Notes under the pieces: generated by a model
The model's database searches: none
The model's input: only the letters and a program-made list of their open reading frames with translations
What the model was told of the DNA's origin: nothing
Shown: positions 8,619-18,616 of the stretch, one piece after another
Position numbering within the stretch: the stretch's first letter is position 1
Layout of the letters: each line of letters begins with the position of its first letter
Translations under genes and position numbers: made by a program
Source: Ruegeria sp. HKCCA6707
Lineage (GTDB): Bacteria; Pseudomonadota; Alphaproteobacteria; Rhodobacterales; Rhodobacteraceae
Length of the DNA stretch: 64,000 nt
NCBI RefSeq assembly: GCF_013033515.1
Contig: NZ_WQEG01000006.1
Location: 1 to 64,000 of the forward strand
Reading direction: 5' to 3'

Positions 8619-9791
8619 ATGAAACTGGCGGTTAACGTAATTGACCCCTCGCTCTTTACGCTTCCTTACGACGAGCATTTCGTCAGCGCTTTGCAGGAAG
8701 TGGGCCTGGATGCTGTGCTGATTGGTCGACCACTTCGGAAGCAGGAGCAAGCGCCGGAGGTTCCGTATGCGGATCATTATTACAAAACCTCCGACGGTAT
8801 TCCAAAAAAGAGACATAGATTCCGGGTGCTTGCCAAAGGTATTGAACACTGCCGGGACACCGTGAACTTGTCAGGCCTAAAGAGGGGCGTCCCCACCATT
8901 TCTCATTTTCAGTGGTTGCCGTTTCCTTTGGTGGATGTTTACGGAATGCGCATAGCCAGACGATATGGTCCGGTGATCGCGACGGTTCATGACACAAGTC
9001 CATTTAATGGGACACCTACATCGAGACTCCAGTTAACAGGTTTCATTCGTGCGTTGAAATTGGCTGACAGGATTGTGGTTCATACGCCTTCTGGACTAGA
9101 AAAACTTGCGGCCAGCGGGATCCACAAGCGAAAGATGGTCTGTATTCCGCATGGGCCAATGGGTGACTTCGGAACGTTGCCAAGACCCTCGAAAAACAAA
9201 ACCGCGAAAATCGTGTTGTTTGGAAAGCTGCGACCCTACAAGGGCGTCGACGTATTGATAAACGCACTTGCGCGCCTGAGCGTTCAGGAACGCCAAGGCT
9301 TGAAAGTGATAATCGCTGGCGAGCCGCTGATGGATTTGAGCGCAATAGAGCAAGAGATTGAAGCAAATAATTTGCATGACACCGTAGATCTGCGTCTTTC
9401 TTTCCTTGACTTTCCAGAGATGCGTACGCTTTTCGCCAGCGCAGACGCTTTTGTATTCCCCTACCGCGAGATCGAAGCCAGTGGGGTTTTGTATATGGTG
9501 CACAGTCTTAAACGCTGGATTATCGCCTCGGACATTGGTGCATTTAGTGAAACTATCGCTGACGGACTATCTGGTCGGCTTGTACCAACTGAAAATCCAG
9601 ACGCGCTTGCGCAGGCTCTTCGGGAATTTGCTAAACTAAGACCACAACCGGTCGAACCTGTCTCGTTAACAGGCTGGAACGAAATCGCGAGGAAAACCGT
9701 CGGTATCTATGAAGAGGCGCTGGACGGCTGGTATGCTGATGTTGGCAAGTCTTCGGCCATGACCGGCGCGGGAGCGCTCAAAGATGGGTGA
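8619..9791 (+). CDS. family 4 glycosyltransferase
   Basis: A 390-residue GT-B enzyme. The N-terminal acceptor domain includes TVHDTSPFNG and VHTPSG. The C-terminal donor domain shows VLFGKLRPYKGVDVLINAL, and the E-x7-E-type region YREIEASGVLYMVHSL, in which the second position is weakly conserved. The end overlaps the start of the co-polymerase gene by 8 nt. The upstream 280 bp (8339-8618) after exoY holds nothing I recognise. It likely adds an internal sugar of the repeat. Confidence 0.8.
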   Translation: MKLAVNVIDPSLFTLPYDEHFVSALQEVGLDAVLIGRPLRKQEQAPEVPYADHYYKTSDGIPKKRHRFRVLAKGIEHCRDTVNLSGLKRGVPTISHFQWLPFPLVDVYGMRIARRYGPVIATVHDTSPFNGTPTSRLQLTGFIRALKLADRIVVHTPSGLEKLAASGIHKRKMVCIPHGPMGDFGTLPRPSKNKTAKIVLFGKLRPYKGVDVLINALARLSVQERQGLKVIIAGEPLMDLSAIEQEIEANNLHDTVDLRLSFLDFPEMRTLFASADAFVFPYREIEASGVLYMVHSLKRWIIASDIGAFSETIADGLSGRLVPTENPDALAQALREFAKLRPQPVEPVSLTGWNEIARKTVGIYEEALDGWYADVGKSSAMTGAGALKDG

Positions 9792-11649
9792 AGACAACAT
9801 AAGGTTCGACCGAGACCCAAAGTCGAGACTTAGGCTGGAGTCGGCGGCAACTGGATTTACGGTGAAAGACAGTCATTCTGGCAGAAGAATAACTGCCGAA
9901 AAGCTCCGTGTGTCCGAAGCCAACGATCGCGCCAAATTCCGCTCTCACCTCGAAGACCAAACGGATCGCTTTAGGCCTCTGGATCTGAGGTCGCTTGTCT
10001 TGCCTTTTGTTCAACGTTGGATGGTAATACTAGCAGCAGTTTTTCTACCCGCCGCCGCTGCCTGGTACTACTCTTATCAGTTGCCGCCGTCATACGAGGC
10101 TTCGGCGACGCTGCTACTTGACCGAGAACGTGTACTTCTTGGTGACATTGCGGACGTTTCCGCAACTGCCAATCTGGCCGATTCTGTCCATGTATCGAAC
10201 GAAATTGCAGTTTTGCTTTCACTTCCTGTCTTGGAAGATGCCGCCATGCGCATCGCGCCCGCTGGCGCCGACAGGTCTATCGATGGCACAACCAATGCGG
10301 TGGTAGAGCTGCGTGAACAGATAGATGTTAAGCGCGATCTCAACTCAATGGCTGTTGTCATCACCGCTACCGCTGGTTCTGCTGTCGAGGCTGCAAATTT
10401 GGCGAACGTTGTGACCAGCGCATATCTCGATCACAAGGTGCAAGTAGCGAGTGAAACAACCGAAAGGACTTTGCAGTGGATCGATCGAGAGATTGAAAGA
10501 CTTCGAAAACTGACCGACGAACTCAATCGAAACATTCAGCAGCAAAGGGAGCGCTTGCTAAAAGAGGGCCTAAGTGATGCTGAACTGGTAAATCGACAAA
10601 TCAGATCTGTGGCTGATGCCAGCGTTTCTGCACGTCTGAGAAAGTCGAAGATTTCCTCCGCGATTGATGACTTGAAACGACAGGAGGCAGCGGGCGTTCT
10701 CTCAACTGCGGATCGGCGCGATTTGCGCGACCTTGAGGCCCAAAATCGCATCGCCGCCGACGAAATAAGCGCTTTCGAAGTTGAAACCGAGCGACTTAAC
10801 AAGACTGCTCTCGATGGTGCTGAGGCAAACAGGCTGTTGGAAAATATGCTTCGTGAAACAAATGCATCACAACAACTTTTGACAAACCTTCTAATCCGCA
10901 GAAACGAAATTTTCGTTAGGCGCGAGGGGATTTCGCCCGGAGCTCGTATTATCAATACTGCGATAGCGCCTGAGCATCCTGCCGGACCGCGGCGAAAGCT
11001 TTTTGTTGGCGTGGCCGCTTTCGCTGGTCTTATGAGTATCGTCGGCGCGATCCTTCTGTGGGACATCATCGTACAAAGGTTCCAGACCTTGGGGGCAATG
11101 CAGAAGGCGCTTCGACTTCCTTTGCTCGGAGCTGTTTATTCGCGTCTGCCACTCAACCGAACGCGACAATTCCAAGATTATGATATCGGCGCGGTAGGCG
11201 GTTTGAATAGCATAGAGTACAGCCTGCTGGAAGGTGCAGCTGAACCCATGATTGTCGCACTTTTCCCCACAGAAGAAACACTGAGCGCGACCGTTGTTGC
11301 TCATGCAATGCTGGGAAGTGAAGCGACTGTCCTGCGAGATGCTTCGGTCGTGATCGTCGAAACTCACGACTCCGGTGATGACATCAAAAGCAACATTATT
11401 CCAGACACAAGCCTAATTGAAGCCGGAGGTGAGGTTATGCGGCAGCGCTTGCTTACAGCGTGTCACACCACGTTGCTTGTGCTTCCGACACCAGACAGGT
11501 CTGACCTGTCATATGCATGGGCGTCAATTGCAGACCGTGTCATTGTTGTCACCAAGGGGAAAAAGCCAAAAATAAGACCTACCACACAGATAGTGGACTT
11601 GCTCTTGGGCAATAAAGCCAAAGCGATTGGTTTGGTGACTGTGCTATGA
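9784..11649 (+). CDS. ExoP/Wzz-like polysaccharide co-polymerase with degenerate kinase domain
   Basis: A 621-residue chain-length determinant. TM1 is at about 77-97, the periplasmic domain is rich in coiled coil (about 225-350), and TM2 is at about 404-427 with a preceding Pro-rich motif (EHPAGPRRK). The C-terminal cytosolic part (about 445-621) still aligns in layout with BY-kinases (NSIEYSLLEG, then a strand-loop at 491-506). However, the P-loop reads FPTEETLSAT instead of a GK[ST] motif, and the Walker A-prime strand reads VVIVETHD. The tyrosine-rich tail is absent. It should therefore act as a structural co-polymerase without autophosphorylation. It overlaps both neighbours by a few nt. 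Confidence 0.85.
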   Translation: MGEDNIRFDRDPKSRLRLESAATGFTVKDSHSGRRITAEKLRVSEANDRAKFRSHLEDQTDRFRPLDLRSLVLPFVQRWMVILAAVFLPAAAAWYYSYQLPPSYEASATLLLDRERVLLGDIADVSATANLADSVHVSNEIAVLLSLPVLEDAAMRIAPAGADRSIDGTTNAVVELREQIDVKRDLNSMAVVITATAGSAVEAANLANVVTSAYLDHKVQVASETTERTLQWIDREIERLRKLTDELNRNIQQQRERLLKEGLSDAELVNRQIRSVADASVSARLRKSKISSAIDDLKRQEAAGVLSTADRRDLRDLEAQNRIAADEISAFEVETERLNKTALDGAEANRLLENMLRETNASQQLLTNLLIRRNEIFVRREGISPGARIINTAIAPEHPAGPRRKLFVGVAAFAGLMSIVGAILLWDIIVQRFQTLGAMQKALRLPLLGAVYSRLPLNRTRQFQDYDIGAVGGLNSIEYSLLEGAAEPMIVALFPTEETLSATVVAHAMLGSEATVLRDASVVIVETHDSGDDIKSNIIPDTSLIEAGGEVMRQRLLTACHTTLLVLPTPDRSDLSYAWASIADRVIVVTKGKKPKIRPTTQIVDLLLGNKAKAIGLVTVL

Positions 11650-12575
11650 CCATTCAAGTTTTCTGGCAAATCCGACATATTGCTTTTGGAGCAGTTCTGT
11701 TTTCAGTATTACCCTTGCTTGTTGCTGGTGCAGCTCACGGCAAAGAAACCCTTCAGCTGGCTTTTTTGCCAACGGATCGTCCCCCGAACGCTTGCGAACC
11801 GGTTGTTAGCACGCCAAATGCGACTGTCTCTCTCTTCCCAACCTTCCGCGACAATTTTGATGAATTCGACCTAACGGATACGGTTTGGCAGCCGCACTAC
11901 GCGCACAACGAATACTCTGACTGGCGCGCCAGAACTCTGGAGAACAACAAGGAGTTGCAGATCTACGTCGATCCCGGATTTAGTGGCTCAAGCGACAAAC
12001 CACTTGGCCTAAACCCATTCCAAGTTACTGATGGTGCTCTAAGCATTTGTGCCCGAGAAACGCCTGAGGGAGTTATCGAATATCTAAATCAGTATCCATA
12101 CATCTCAGGAATGATATCGTCCCGCCGGAGTTTTTTACAAAGATACGGCTACTTTGAAATTGAAGCTAAATTGCCTCGCGGACAGGGCCTTTGGCCTGCA
12201 TTTTGGCTGCTCGCACCTGGTCAGTGGCCGCCGGAAATCGACGCTATGGAGTATCTAGGTGGAAGACCTGGAAACATAGAACTGCATGTTCATTGGGAGG
12301 AAAATGGCTTCAATTCGGATGGGTGCCAGTTCGCAGTGGTAAACGAAACTGAAAGCTTCAAACGTTACGGGGTCCTATGGCAACGTGACCTGATAACTTG
12401 GTACATTGACAGGAAGCCTGTGGCCCGTATTGCGGCTAAACCCGATATGGACCAGCCAATGTATATGCTTGCCAACCTCGCAGTTGGAGGCTCCTGGGGT
12501 GGACCGCCCGACTCGGATACCAAGTTCCCAGCCTGTTACTCAATCAGAGAGATCACTGCCTGGCAGTTCCACTAA
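11646..12575 (+). CDS. GH16 family secreted glycanase (ExoK-like)
   Basis: A 309-residue endo-beta-glucanase-type enzyme with an N-terminal signal segment (about 12-31). The catalytic motif EIDAMEYLG places the nucleophile at Glu197, the assisting Asp199 and the acid/base Glu202. GYFEIEAKLPRGQGLWPAFWLL is the characteristic preceding block (two segments of it are conserved in laminarinases and ExoK). It starts with a 4-nt overlap with the co-polymerase gene. In Exo systems the enzyme trims nascent polymer and sets chain length, and that role fits here. Confidence 0.85.
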   Translation: MTIQVFWQIRHIAFGAVLFSVLPLLVAGAAHGKETLQLAFLPTDRPPNACEPVVSTPNATVSLFPTFRDNFDEFDLTDTVWQPHYAHNEYSDWRARTLENNKELQIYVDPGFSGSSDKPLGLNPFQVTDGALSICARETPEGVIEYLNQYPYISGMISSRRSFLQRYGYFEIEAKLPRGQGLWPAFWLLAPGQWPPEIDAMEYLGGRPGNIELHVHWEENGFNSDGCQFAVVNETESFKRYGVLWQRDLITWYIDRKPVARIAAKPDMDQPMYMLANLAVGGSWGGPPDSDTKFPACYSIREITAWQFH

Positions 12576-12599
12576 AGGAATGCTTTTGCGGAGGGAAAT

Positions 12600-13646
12600 G
12601 TGAAACGTGTTTTGATGTCAGAGAACCCTTTGAGAAAGGACATTAATCCATTTTTTCGCATCGTTTTTGGTGAGCCTGGTTTTTTGTCCGAAGTCGAAGT
12701 CAAACCGTTCAGGCCTGGTTCATTTCGACCGGATGCCGGAAACATCCACCTTCATTGGCTAGACTGGCTTTTGCATTCGCGGTTTGCGAGACGGTTTGAA
12801 ACGATCGCAGATCTTAAATATGCCGACCTCGTTAGGCAGATAGATGTAGTAAAACGCTCTGGTGGCCGGCTCATATGGACGGCGCATAACGTCAGCCCGC
12901 ATGATTTTGCGTCAAGGAAATCGGAAAAAGTTTTTGGTAGGTGGAAAGACGAGATCTGTTCGAGAATTGATACTGTCGTTATTATGTATCCGGGAGCCAA
13001 GCAGGAGATTTTGAGAACGACACCCTCTTTAGCTGCAGCCAGTTTCAAAGTCGTGCCCCATCCTCACTACCGCGACTTCTTTGAGCCGTGTAACGAGGAT
13101 TTGTCCCCGCGCCGCGAACTTGGGATTCCAGAGAATGCTTTCCTGGTTGCATCCGTAGGTCATATGCGACCATACAAACAATTGCCTAGTCTTTTGCGGT
13201 CATTTTTGGCGATCGCCAAAGAAGATGAATACCTCCTTTTGGCTGGAAACTGCGGGGAGGAACTGAAACAGCAGCTTTTTACCATCGCGGCAAACAGAAA
13301 GAACATTATCTTCAAGTTTGGTCATTTGTCTGACAGTGACTACGCATGCATTGTCCGCGACGCGGACTTGTCAGCAATGAACTTCGGAAGAGTTTTGAAC
13401 TCGGGTTCGGTAGTAGCATCCCTGTCGTTGAATACCCCCGTGCTTGCACCTGCCAAAGGCGCATTGCCACATTTGCAAAGCCAAGTCGGGCCGGGATGGC
13501 TTGCTCTCTTCGATGACGATCTGGACGAAAAGAGCTTACGTCAAAGCGTTGACGAGATTCGGTCCGCCGAGGCGAAGGGTCCCCTCGATCTGTCGTTTGC
13601 ATCTCCAGCTAAGGTTTCGCAAGGCTACGTCGATGCGTATGCATAG
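12600..13646 (+). CDS. glycosyltransferase, GT-B fold
   Basis: A 348-residue protein begun at GTG, with a good GGAGG 5 nt upstream. The N-terminal half has IHLHWLDWLL and WTAHNVSPHDF, common in glucuronosyl- or mannosyl-type GTs of exopolysaccharide loci. The donor half has SVGHMRPYKQLPSLL, as in GT4-like families. No membrane helix is present. The gene lies 24 bp after the GH16 gene and 22 bp before the acyltransferase. The sugar is unknown. Confidence 0.75.
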   Translation: MKRVLMSENPLRKDINPFFRIVFGEPGFLSEVEVKPFRPGSFRPDAGNIHLHWLDWLLHSRFARRFETIADLKYADLVRQIDVVKRSGGRLIWTAHNVSPHDFASRKSEKVFGRWKDEICSRIDTVVIMYPGAKQEILRTTPSLAAASFKVVPHPHYRDFFEPCNEDLSPRRELGIPENAFLVASVGHMRPYKQLPSLLRSFLAIAKEDEYLLLAGNCGEELKQQLFTIAANRKNIIFKFGHLSDSDYACIVRDADLSAMNFGRVLNSGSVVASLSLNTPVLAPAKGALPHLQSQVGPGWLALFDDDLDEKSLRQSVDEIRSAEAKGPLDLSFASPAKVSQGYVDAYA

Positions 13647-13668
13647 AGTCAGGAATTGGGTTAAATAG

Positions 13669-14352
13669 TTGAGTTTATCGTTCCATCATCGCGGCATCAG
13701 ACGCGCCATGCTTCTTGTGGCGATTTTTGTTTCCGCAATTCCGTTGAATGCTCTCAGACTGGGGCTTTTCCGCCGAGTGTTTGGATACAAGATAGGCAAA
13801 AACTGCAAGATTGGAATGTTCACAGTCATCCTTTGCCGAAGCTTCACGCTGGGTGATGGCTCTACCATTAGAGCAAGAAACAGTTTCAAAGGAGACTTTG
13901 ATTTCCGAGCAGGCCCTGAGTTTTTCGCTGGAATAGGAAATACTTTCATATGCCCCTGGGTTCTACGCGATGAAATGGAATACACCGCAAGTATTGCCTT
14001 TGGTAAAGACTGTCTTGTCAACGAAAGCCACTACATAGATGTCCACGGACAAATTCTGGTCGGAGATGGGACATGGCTAGCAGGCCGAGCCAGCCAGTTT
14101 TACACCCACGGTATCGGCACAATGGACCGAAACATCTCGATCGGTAACCGGTGCTTTATCGGGTCCGCTGTACGATTTGCACCAGGTACCCGGGTTGGAA
14201 ACCGTAATATCATCGGAATCGGATCGGTTCTTTTGAATGAGATCGACGAGGATGAGAAGCTGATTTCAGGTTCACCAGCCCGCGTTATTCGATCCATAAA
14301 AGCCGACCTTGAAAATGGTCGATACCGCTTCAGCAAATCGGACTGGACCTGA
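13669..14352 (+). CDS. hexapeptide-repeat acyltransferase
   Basis: A 227-residue left-handed beta-helix (LbH) acyltransferase. Imperfect hexapeptide repeats run from about residue 42 (IGKNCKIG) to about 200 (VGNRNIIGIGSVLLN), ending in SGSPARVIRSI, typical of WcaF/LacA-like O-acetyltransferases. A hydrophobic N-terminal segment (about 12-30) precedes the repeats. The start used is TTG at 13669; an ATG at 13708 is an alternative. It probably O-acetylates the polysaccharide repeat, which is inference from context. Confidence 0.78.
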   Translation: MSLSFHHRGIRRAMLLVAIFVSAIPLNALRLGLFRRVFGYKIGKNCKIGMFTVILCRSFTLGDGSTIRARNSFKGDFDFRAGPEFFAGIGNTFICPWVLRDEMEYTASIAFGKDCLVNESHYIDVHGQILVGDGTWLAGRASQFYTHGIGTMDRNISIGNRCFIGSAVRFAPGTRVGNRNIIGIGSVLLNEIDEDEKLISGSPARVIRSIKADLENGRYRFSKSDWT

Positions 14353-14412
14353 TCTATATGGCGAATTCGCTCTCCAACAAGCACTTAAAAATTTCGCGAG
14401 CGCGTTGAATTG

Positions 14413-15633
14413 ATGTCTGTCAGCGTCGATTTGAGAAAATTCATTCTCTCAGTTGGCCCAACTGGTGCGTCGGCAGTTCTACAACTTTTTGTTTTTGCCC
14501 TTACTGCAAGATCACTTGGACCAGAGCAGTTTGGTTTGCTCGCTGTTCTTTATGCGGTTTCAGTCATTTCCGCCGAAGTAGCCGGATTGGGTGCAGACAG
14601 CGCTTTGCTCAAGTCAGTTTCCGTCCAACCGACCATGTTCCGCCGCGCATGGGGACATTTTCTTTTGGTTTTTGGAGTTTCCGTCGTTCCTTTGGCCTTA
14701 GTTGCGGCTAGCTTGAGTTATTTTTTTGCAAACTCCTCCGTTATGTGGATTGTCGCCTTGGCCCTTATCTTAGGGGAGATAACGATAGGTCGAGTCACTG
14801 CCGCTACCGAATTGGTCTTTGTCTCCCAGGACAGACCGGTTCAGGCCAGTCTGATCCGTCTGTTTGTGGTAAGTTGCCGGGCACTTGCAGCAATCATCGC
14901 CTTTGTCCTATTGGGTTGGAATACAGTGGGGGGCTGGTCATTAGTAACGCTTTTGCAATCATTGGTTTGCAGTTGCCTTCTCATAGGTATTGTAACTCGG
15001 ACATTCGGTAGACCTCAGATTTACCTTATCCGGGGTGACATCGTTTTCGGTTGCCTGATGATGTTGAACCAGCTTGCGCGCTCTTTAAACAGCAACTTGG
15101 ACCGGATTGTACTGTCCGCCTTTCTATCGTCGGCACAGATTGGTGTTTACGCGTCGGGTACGCGCCTTCTCCAAGTGAACGGGATCCTTAATCAAGCGGC
15201 GACACGAATTTTTTATGCGCGCTTTTTCAGGGCTGGTGAGCAGGGAAGTGACGCATTGTCAGAATACACCCTCGCCACGGGAAAGAAGATGGCCTGGGTC
15301 GGAGTGTTGGGTGCGGTGATAATGATTGTTCTCGCGCCATTCCTGCCTTTTGTACTCGGAGAAGGCTATGCGCAAAGTAAGTGGGTTGCGGTTTGCCTTG
15401 CGTTGATCAGCCCGGTTATTTCTTTACAGTATCCGCCCGCAGATGCGCTCACCGCCAGCAATCGACAATTGCTACGGACGATCATTTATTTCTCCATGGC
15501 TCTAGTTTCCGGCGGATTGATCGCGATTGGAGCGTTCGTTGGTGGTATTTTCGGAGCACTTGCGGGAATGGCTCTATCCCAATTCGTTCTCTGCATAACG
15601 CTATGGTACATGGTGAGGTTTGTGAAAACATGA
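14413..15633 (+). CDS. polysaccharide flippase, Wzx/MATE-like
   Basis: A 406-residue polytopic membrane protein with about 12 hydrophobic helices. The N-terminal part has ARSLGPEQFGLLAVLYAV, the signature of the PST/oligosaccharide flippase family (RfbX/ExoT-like). The ATG at 14413 is preferred over a TTG one codon earlier. It would carry the lipid-linked repeat unit across the inner membrane before polymerisation. The Wzx/Wzy/Wzz set in this locus is complete. Confidence 0.88.
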   Translation: MSVSVDLRKFILSVGPTGASAVLQLFVFALTARSLGPEQFGLLAVLYAVSVISAEVAGLGADSALLKSVSVQPTMFRRAWGHFLLVFGVSVVPLALVAASLSYFFANSSVMWIVALALILGEITIGRVTAATELVFVSQDRPVQASLIRLFVVSCRALAAIIAFVLLGWNTVGGWSLVTLLQSLVCSCLLIGIVTRTFGRPQIYLIRGDIVFGCLMMLNQLARSLNSNLDRIVLSAFLSSAQIGVYASGTRLLQVNGILNQAATRIFYARFFRAGEQGSDALSEYTLATGKKMAWVGVLGAVIMIVLAPFLPFVLGEGYAQSKWVAVCLALISPVISLQYPPADALTASNRQLLRTIIYFSMALVSGGLIAIGAFVGGIFGALAGMALSQFVLCITLWYMVRFVKT

Positions 15634-15694
15634 ACTACTTCGCGACCTCGACAGACAGATTGAGGGGAACTTCACTACAGAATAGGCAAGACAG

Positions 15695-16984
15695 ATGTCG
15701 AGCTACTCATCGGATGCTCGAATGAACGTGGTAGAGTCTCTTGTCTTCCATAGCAGACTCTTGCTGCTTCCGGTTTTGCTGATGTGCCTGATCGAATTCG
15801 GTCAAATCTGGTACTTCTCCCCTAACGACTATGGTGACGTGATCCGAAGTGGCGGAGACGGCATTTTCAGAAAAATTCTTTGGTTACTGGCCCTTATCGC
15901 CATCTTAGGCCACTTTTTGCGGTGCGGCTTATTAATGGTCGCGAGAGTGCTGTTGCCGCTGCTACCTTTTGTATTGTGGTGTTGCCTGTCGACGATTTTG
16001 TGGTCTGTTGACCCGTTATTCAGCCTTAAAAGTGTTGTTTTCTGGGCCATCGCTTCTTTGGTCGCTGCATCGGCGGCAATTGAGGTTGATAGCAAATTGT
16101 TGTTGCGTACACTCGGCACGTTTTTTGTGGTCGTCGTGCTATGTTCTTTTGCGCTCGCAGTCGTGGTCCCTCAATCAGGTTTCACTCGATACGGAAACGA
16201 ATTGGTATTGCGAGGTTTTTTTCCCCACAAGAACGTGTTCGGTTGGTTCTGCGCGATTGGCGGTATTCTCATAATTGCGAACCGCCAATATATTTCGACA
16301 CGCACCAGCCTGTTTTTCATTCTCATAATTACCCTTGCGATTTTAGCCGCTCAATCTCAGACGTCGATTGTTGCTGTGACAGCAGGCCTACTATATATTT
16401 TCGCCGTTCGGCTACTTAAGCGGTGCTTTGGGGACGGTGCGCGGGCCTTCTATGCGATGATGATCTCGCTCACTCTGGCGGCAAGCGTGGTCTTTTACTT
16501 ATACCCTTTCCTTTTGGACTTGGTGGGTAGAGATACAACTCTCACGGGACGGACAGCTGTCTGGGAACACTATTTTTCCTATCTTATTCACAGACCAGTG
16601 ACTGGACTTGGCGTCGGTATCTTTTCTTCAGACACAGATATCAATCTGGCTATCGGCGGTAGCGTACCTGGATTTGAATACCAAAAACTCCATTCGCCAC
16701 ACAGTCTGTACGTTGGACTGTTCGGTGAAGTTGGTTTTGTCGGCCTGCTATTGTTTCTGGGCGGACACGCTTACATCGCCATCATCGCCTCGTTCAAAAG
16801 CAACAATACCTGGGTACATTGCGCAGGCGCGCTATCTTTCCTTATCATTTTGGCGGGCACGGCGGAGATGCGAGATGGCATTATTCCGGGAATCGCAACG
16901 ATCATGCTTATCGTTGCGCGCGGCGCAAGTTTAAGATCGCTGTTTCCCAATGCAGGTCTGTATATGAAAAATGAGGTCGCATGA
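15695..16984 (+). CDS. ExoQ/Wzy-like polysaccharide polymerase
   Basis: A 429-residue inner-membrane protein with ten or more hydrophobic helices and an O-antigen ligase/polymerase (Wzy_C) domain. Characteristic periplasmic-loop motifs are RGFFPHKNVFGWF, LTGRTAVWEHY and KLHSPHSLYVGLFGEVG. It should link repeat units on the periplasmic face, working with the flippase and the co-polymerase. An internal ATG at 15722 is an alternative start. Confidence 0.87.
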   Translation: MSSYSSDARMNVVESLVFHSRLLLLPVLLMCLIEFGQIWYFSPNDYGDVIRSGGDGIFRKILWLLALIAILGHFLRCGLLMVARVLLPLLPFVLWCCLSTILWSVDPLFSLKSVVFWAIASLVAASAAIEVDSKLLLRTLGTFFVVVVLCSFALAVVVPQSGFTRYGNELVLRGFFPHKNVFGWFCAIGGILIIANRQYISTRTSLFFILIITLAILAAQSQTSIVAVTAGLLYIFAVRLLKRCFGDGARAFYAMMISLTLAASVVFYLYPFLLDLVGRDTTLTGRTAVWEHYFSYLIHRPVTGLGVGIFSSDTDINLAIGGSVPGFEYQKLHSPHSLYVGLFGEVGFVGLLLFLGGHAYIAIIASFKSNNTWVHCAGALSFLIILAGTAEMRDGIIPGIATIMLIVARGASLRSLFPNAGLYMKNEVA

Positions 16985-17139
16985 TGGTTGTTTCAACTTC
17001 GGAGACCGTGTTGTCTCAATTAAAGATTTGGATGAGCGATGCATGCGCAAGCCTCGCTTAATCTTAATATACGAACAATGGACATGGATTTGATTTCCAG
17101 AATTTTTTCAATACGTTCAAAACGGAATGCAAAGGAACT

Positions 17140-18438
17140 GTGGGTGTGCCTGAAAAATTGTCGCATGGACCGCAATCGAAAAGAACCGTGAAATCAGATT
17201 GCGAAACCAAACGGTTGCAATTCGATCTTAGTCGGAAAGGACCTTTGCCGGTCTTTTTCGCTCTGGTAGTTGCAATACTCTGTGCAAACCTCGCTCTGGC
17301 GAATTCAGCTGACAATTACAGGCTGGTCTCGGGCGACGTCGTAACGTTGGATTCTGTTTTTTCAGACCGGCAGTTGGAAGTTCAGATCGATCTGAACGGA
17401 CAAATACGTTTGCCAGATTTTGGCAGCGTCAAAGTTGCTGGTCTAACTCTCGATGAAGCGGAGGATGCGACTGAAGAGAAAATTCGGGAAGGTGGGCTAT
17501 CTGAAGCACCGCGGGTCTCGATGGCGGTATTGCGCTACGCTCCCATTATTGTGTCAGGCAATGTTGAAAGGCCAGGTAGATACGACTTTTTCCCGGGACT
17601 GACAGTTTCATCTGCGATCGGCCTGGCTGGCGGGTTGCGTTTGACCGGGATGTCCCGTGTGGAATTTGACCAACGGCGAGTCAGTTTGGCGTCTCAACTC
17701 GCCGAAAGCCGATACCGGATAGCTTCCCTCGTTGCGACAATGAGACGTCTCGAGGCAATTGCCCGCGATGATTCAGAGTTCGAAGTGAAAGTTGAAGATG
17801 GTACTGGAGTTCCTGGTCTCGAGCCCAAGCTCTTTTCAAGACTGATCGAGAAGGAAGCGCTACTGTTCAACATAGACCGGCAGGTTCAGGAGGAATTGAT
17901 AGCTGGTTGGAACAATGAGCTTGAGGTGCTTGGTGAGCGGCAACGACTTTTCAAGGAGCGCCTGGAAGTACTAGATCTACGGGCAGCTCAGACCAGGGCT
18001 GATCTGGAAGACGTCTTAACTTTGAAAGAACGCGGTCTCCAAACGTCTGCAAGACTTGCAAATGCAGAGCGCGCTGCAGCGGATTCGCGCAGTCGGTTTC
18101 TTGAGATCAACAGTCTGCTGGTCGAAGTTACTGGAAAAATCGCTGAAGTCGAACGTGAAGTAACGCGTCAGCTAAGCAGGCGGCGAGCGGACAACTTAGA
18201 AAGCCTTAGCCGAATTGGTAGCCAGCTTGAACTGGAGCAGATAAATTATGGGCGTCTTGTTGAAGAGCGGCTCTTGGTTGAAAACATCGGTTTCCAAGCG
18301 ATTGACGCCTGGCCGGAAGACATGCAAAGCATTTCCATATTCAGCTTACGGGAGGGAAGGTCAGCCATATCACCGGCTGCGTCCACTCAGTTGCTTCCCG
18401 GCGATCAGATCGAAGTGCGGATTGTAGGTGAAGATTGA
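17140..18438 (+). CDS. exoF: ExoF/Wza-like polysaccharide export protein
   Basis: A 432-residue protein begun at GTG behind AAAGGAA. A signal segment lies at about 36-54. The poly_export domain follows (YRLVSGDVVTL to MAVLRYAPI, about 60-140), then a SLBB domain with VSGNVERPGRYDFFPGLTV. A long coiled-coil region (about 165-375) and a second short beta segment at the end (LPGDQIEVRIVGE) match ExoF rather than enteric Wza. No lipobox Cys is at the cleavage site. It forms the periplasmic/outer-membrane export channel. It lies 155 bp after the polymerase gene. Confidence 0.87.
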   Translation: MGVPEKLSHGPQSKRTVKSDCETKRLQFDLSRKGPLPVFFALVVAILCANLALANSADNYRLVSGDVVTLDSVFSDRQLEVQIDLNGQIRLPDFGSVKVAGLTLDEAEDATEEKIREGGLSEAPRVSMAVLRYAPIIVSGNVERPGRYDFFPGLTVSSAIGLAGGLRLTGMSRVEFDQRRVSLASQLAESRYRIASLVATMRRLEAIARDDSEFEVKVEDGTGVPGLEPKLFSRLIEKEALLFNIDRQVQEELIAGWNNELEVLGERQRLFKERLEVLDLRAAQTRADLEDVLTLKERGLQTSARLANAERAAADSRSRFLEINSLLVEVTGKIAEVEREVTRQLSRRRADNLESLSRIGSQLELEQINYGRLVEERLLVENIGFQAIDAWPEDMQSISIFSLREGRSAISPAASTQLLPGDQIEVRIVGED

Positions 18439-18616
18439 CCCGGAATATCGCAAAGAGCAGCTAGTGAAGTGATTAGATAGCCTGATGCGGCCTCGCTTGT
18501 CACATAGGAAGGGCATGGAAACCATTGGAGTGTTTTTTCGTCTCCGAGTGACTGCGCGCCGTTGAGTCTAAGAACTGTGCGAAATCGAACTCGGATGTGG
18601 TTTGCAGGTATTTCTT

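Noticed and set aside
8359..8622. Open frame of 87 codons after exoY
   Set aside because: No motif; it runs into the start of the GT4 gene and looks like non-coding spacer.
16981..17061. Short frame of 26 codons overlapping the polymerase stop
   Set aside because: The ATGA overlap is attractive, but the peptide is too short and featureless to support.
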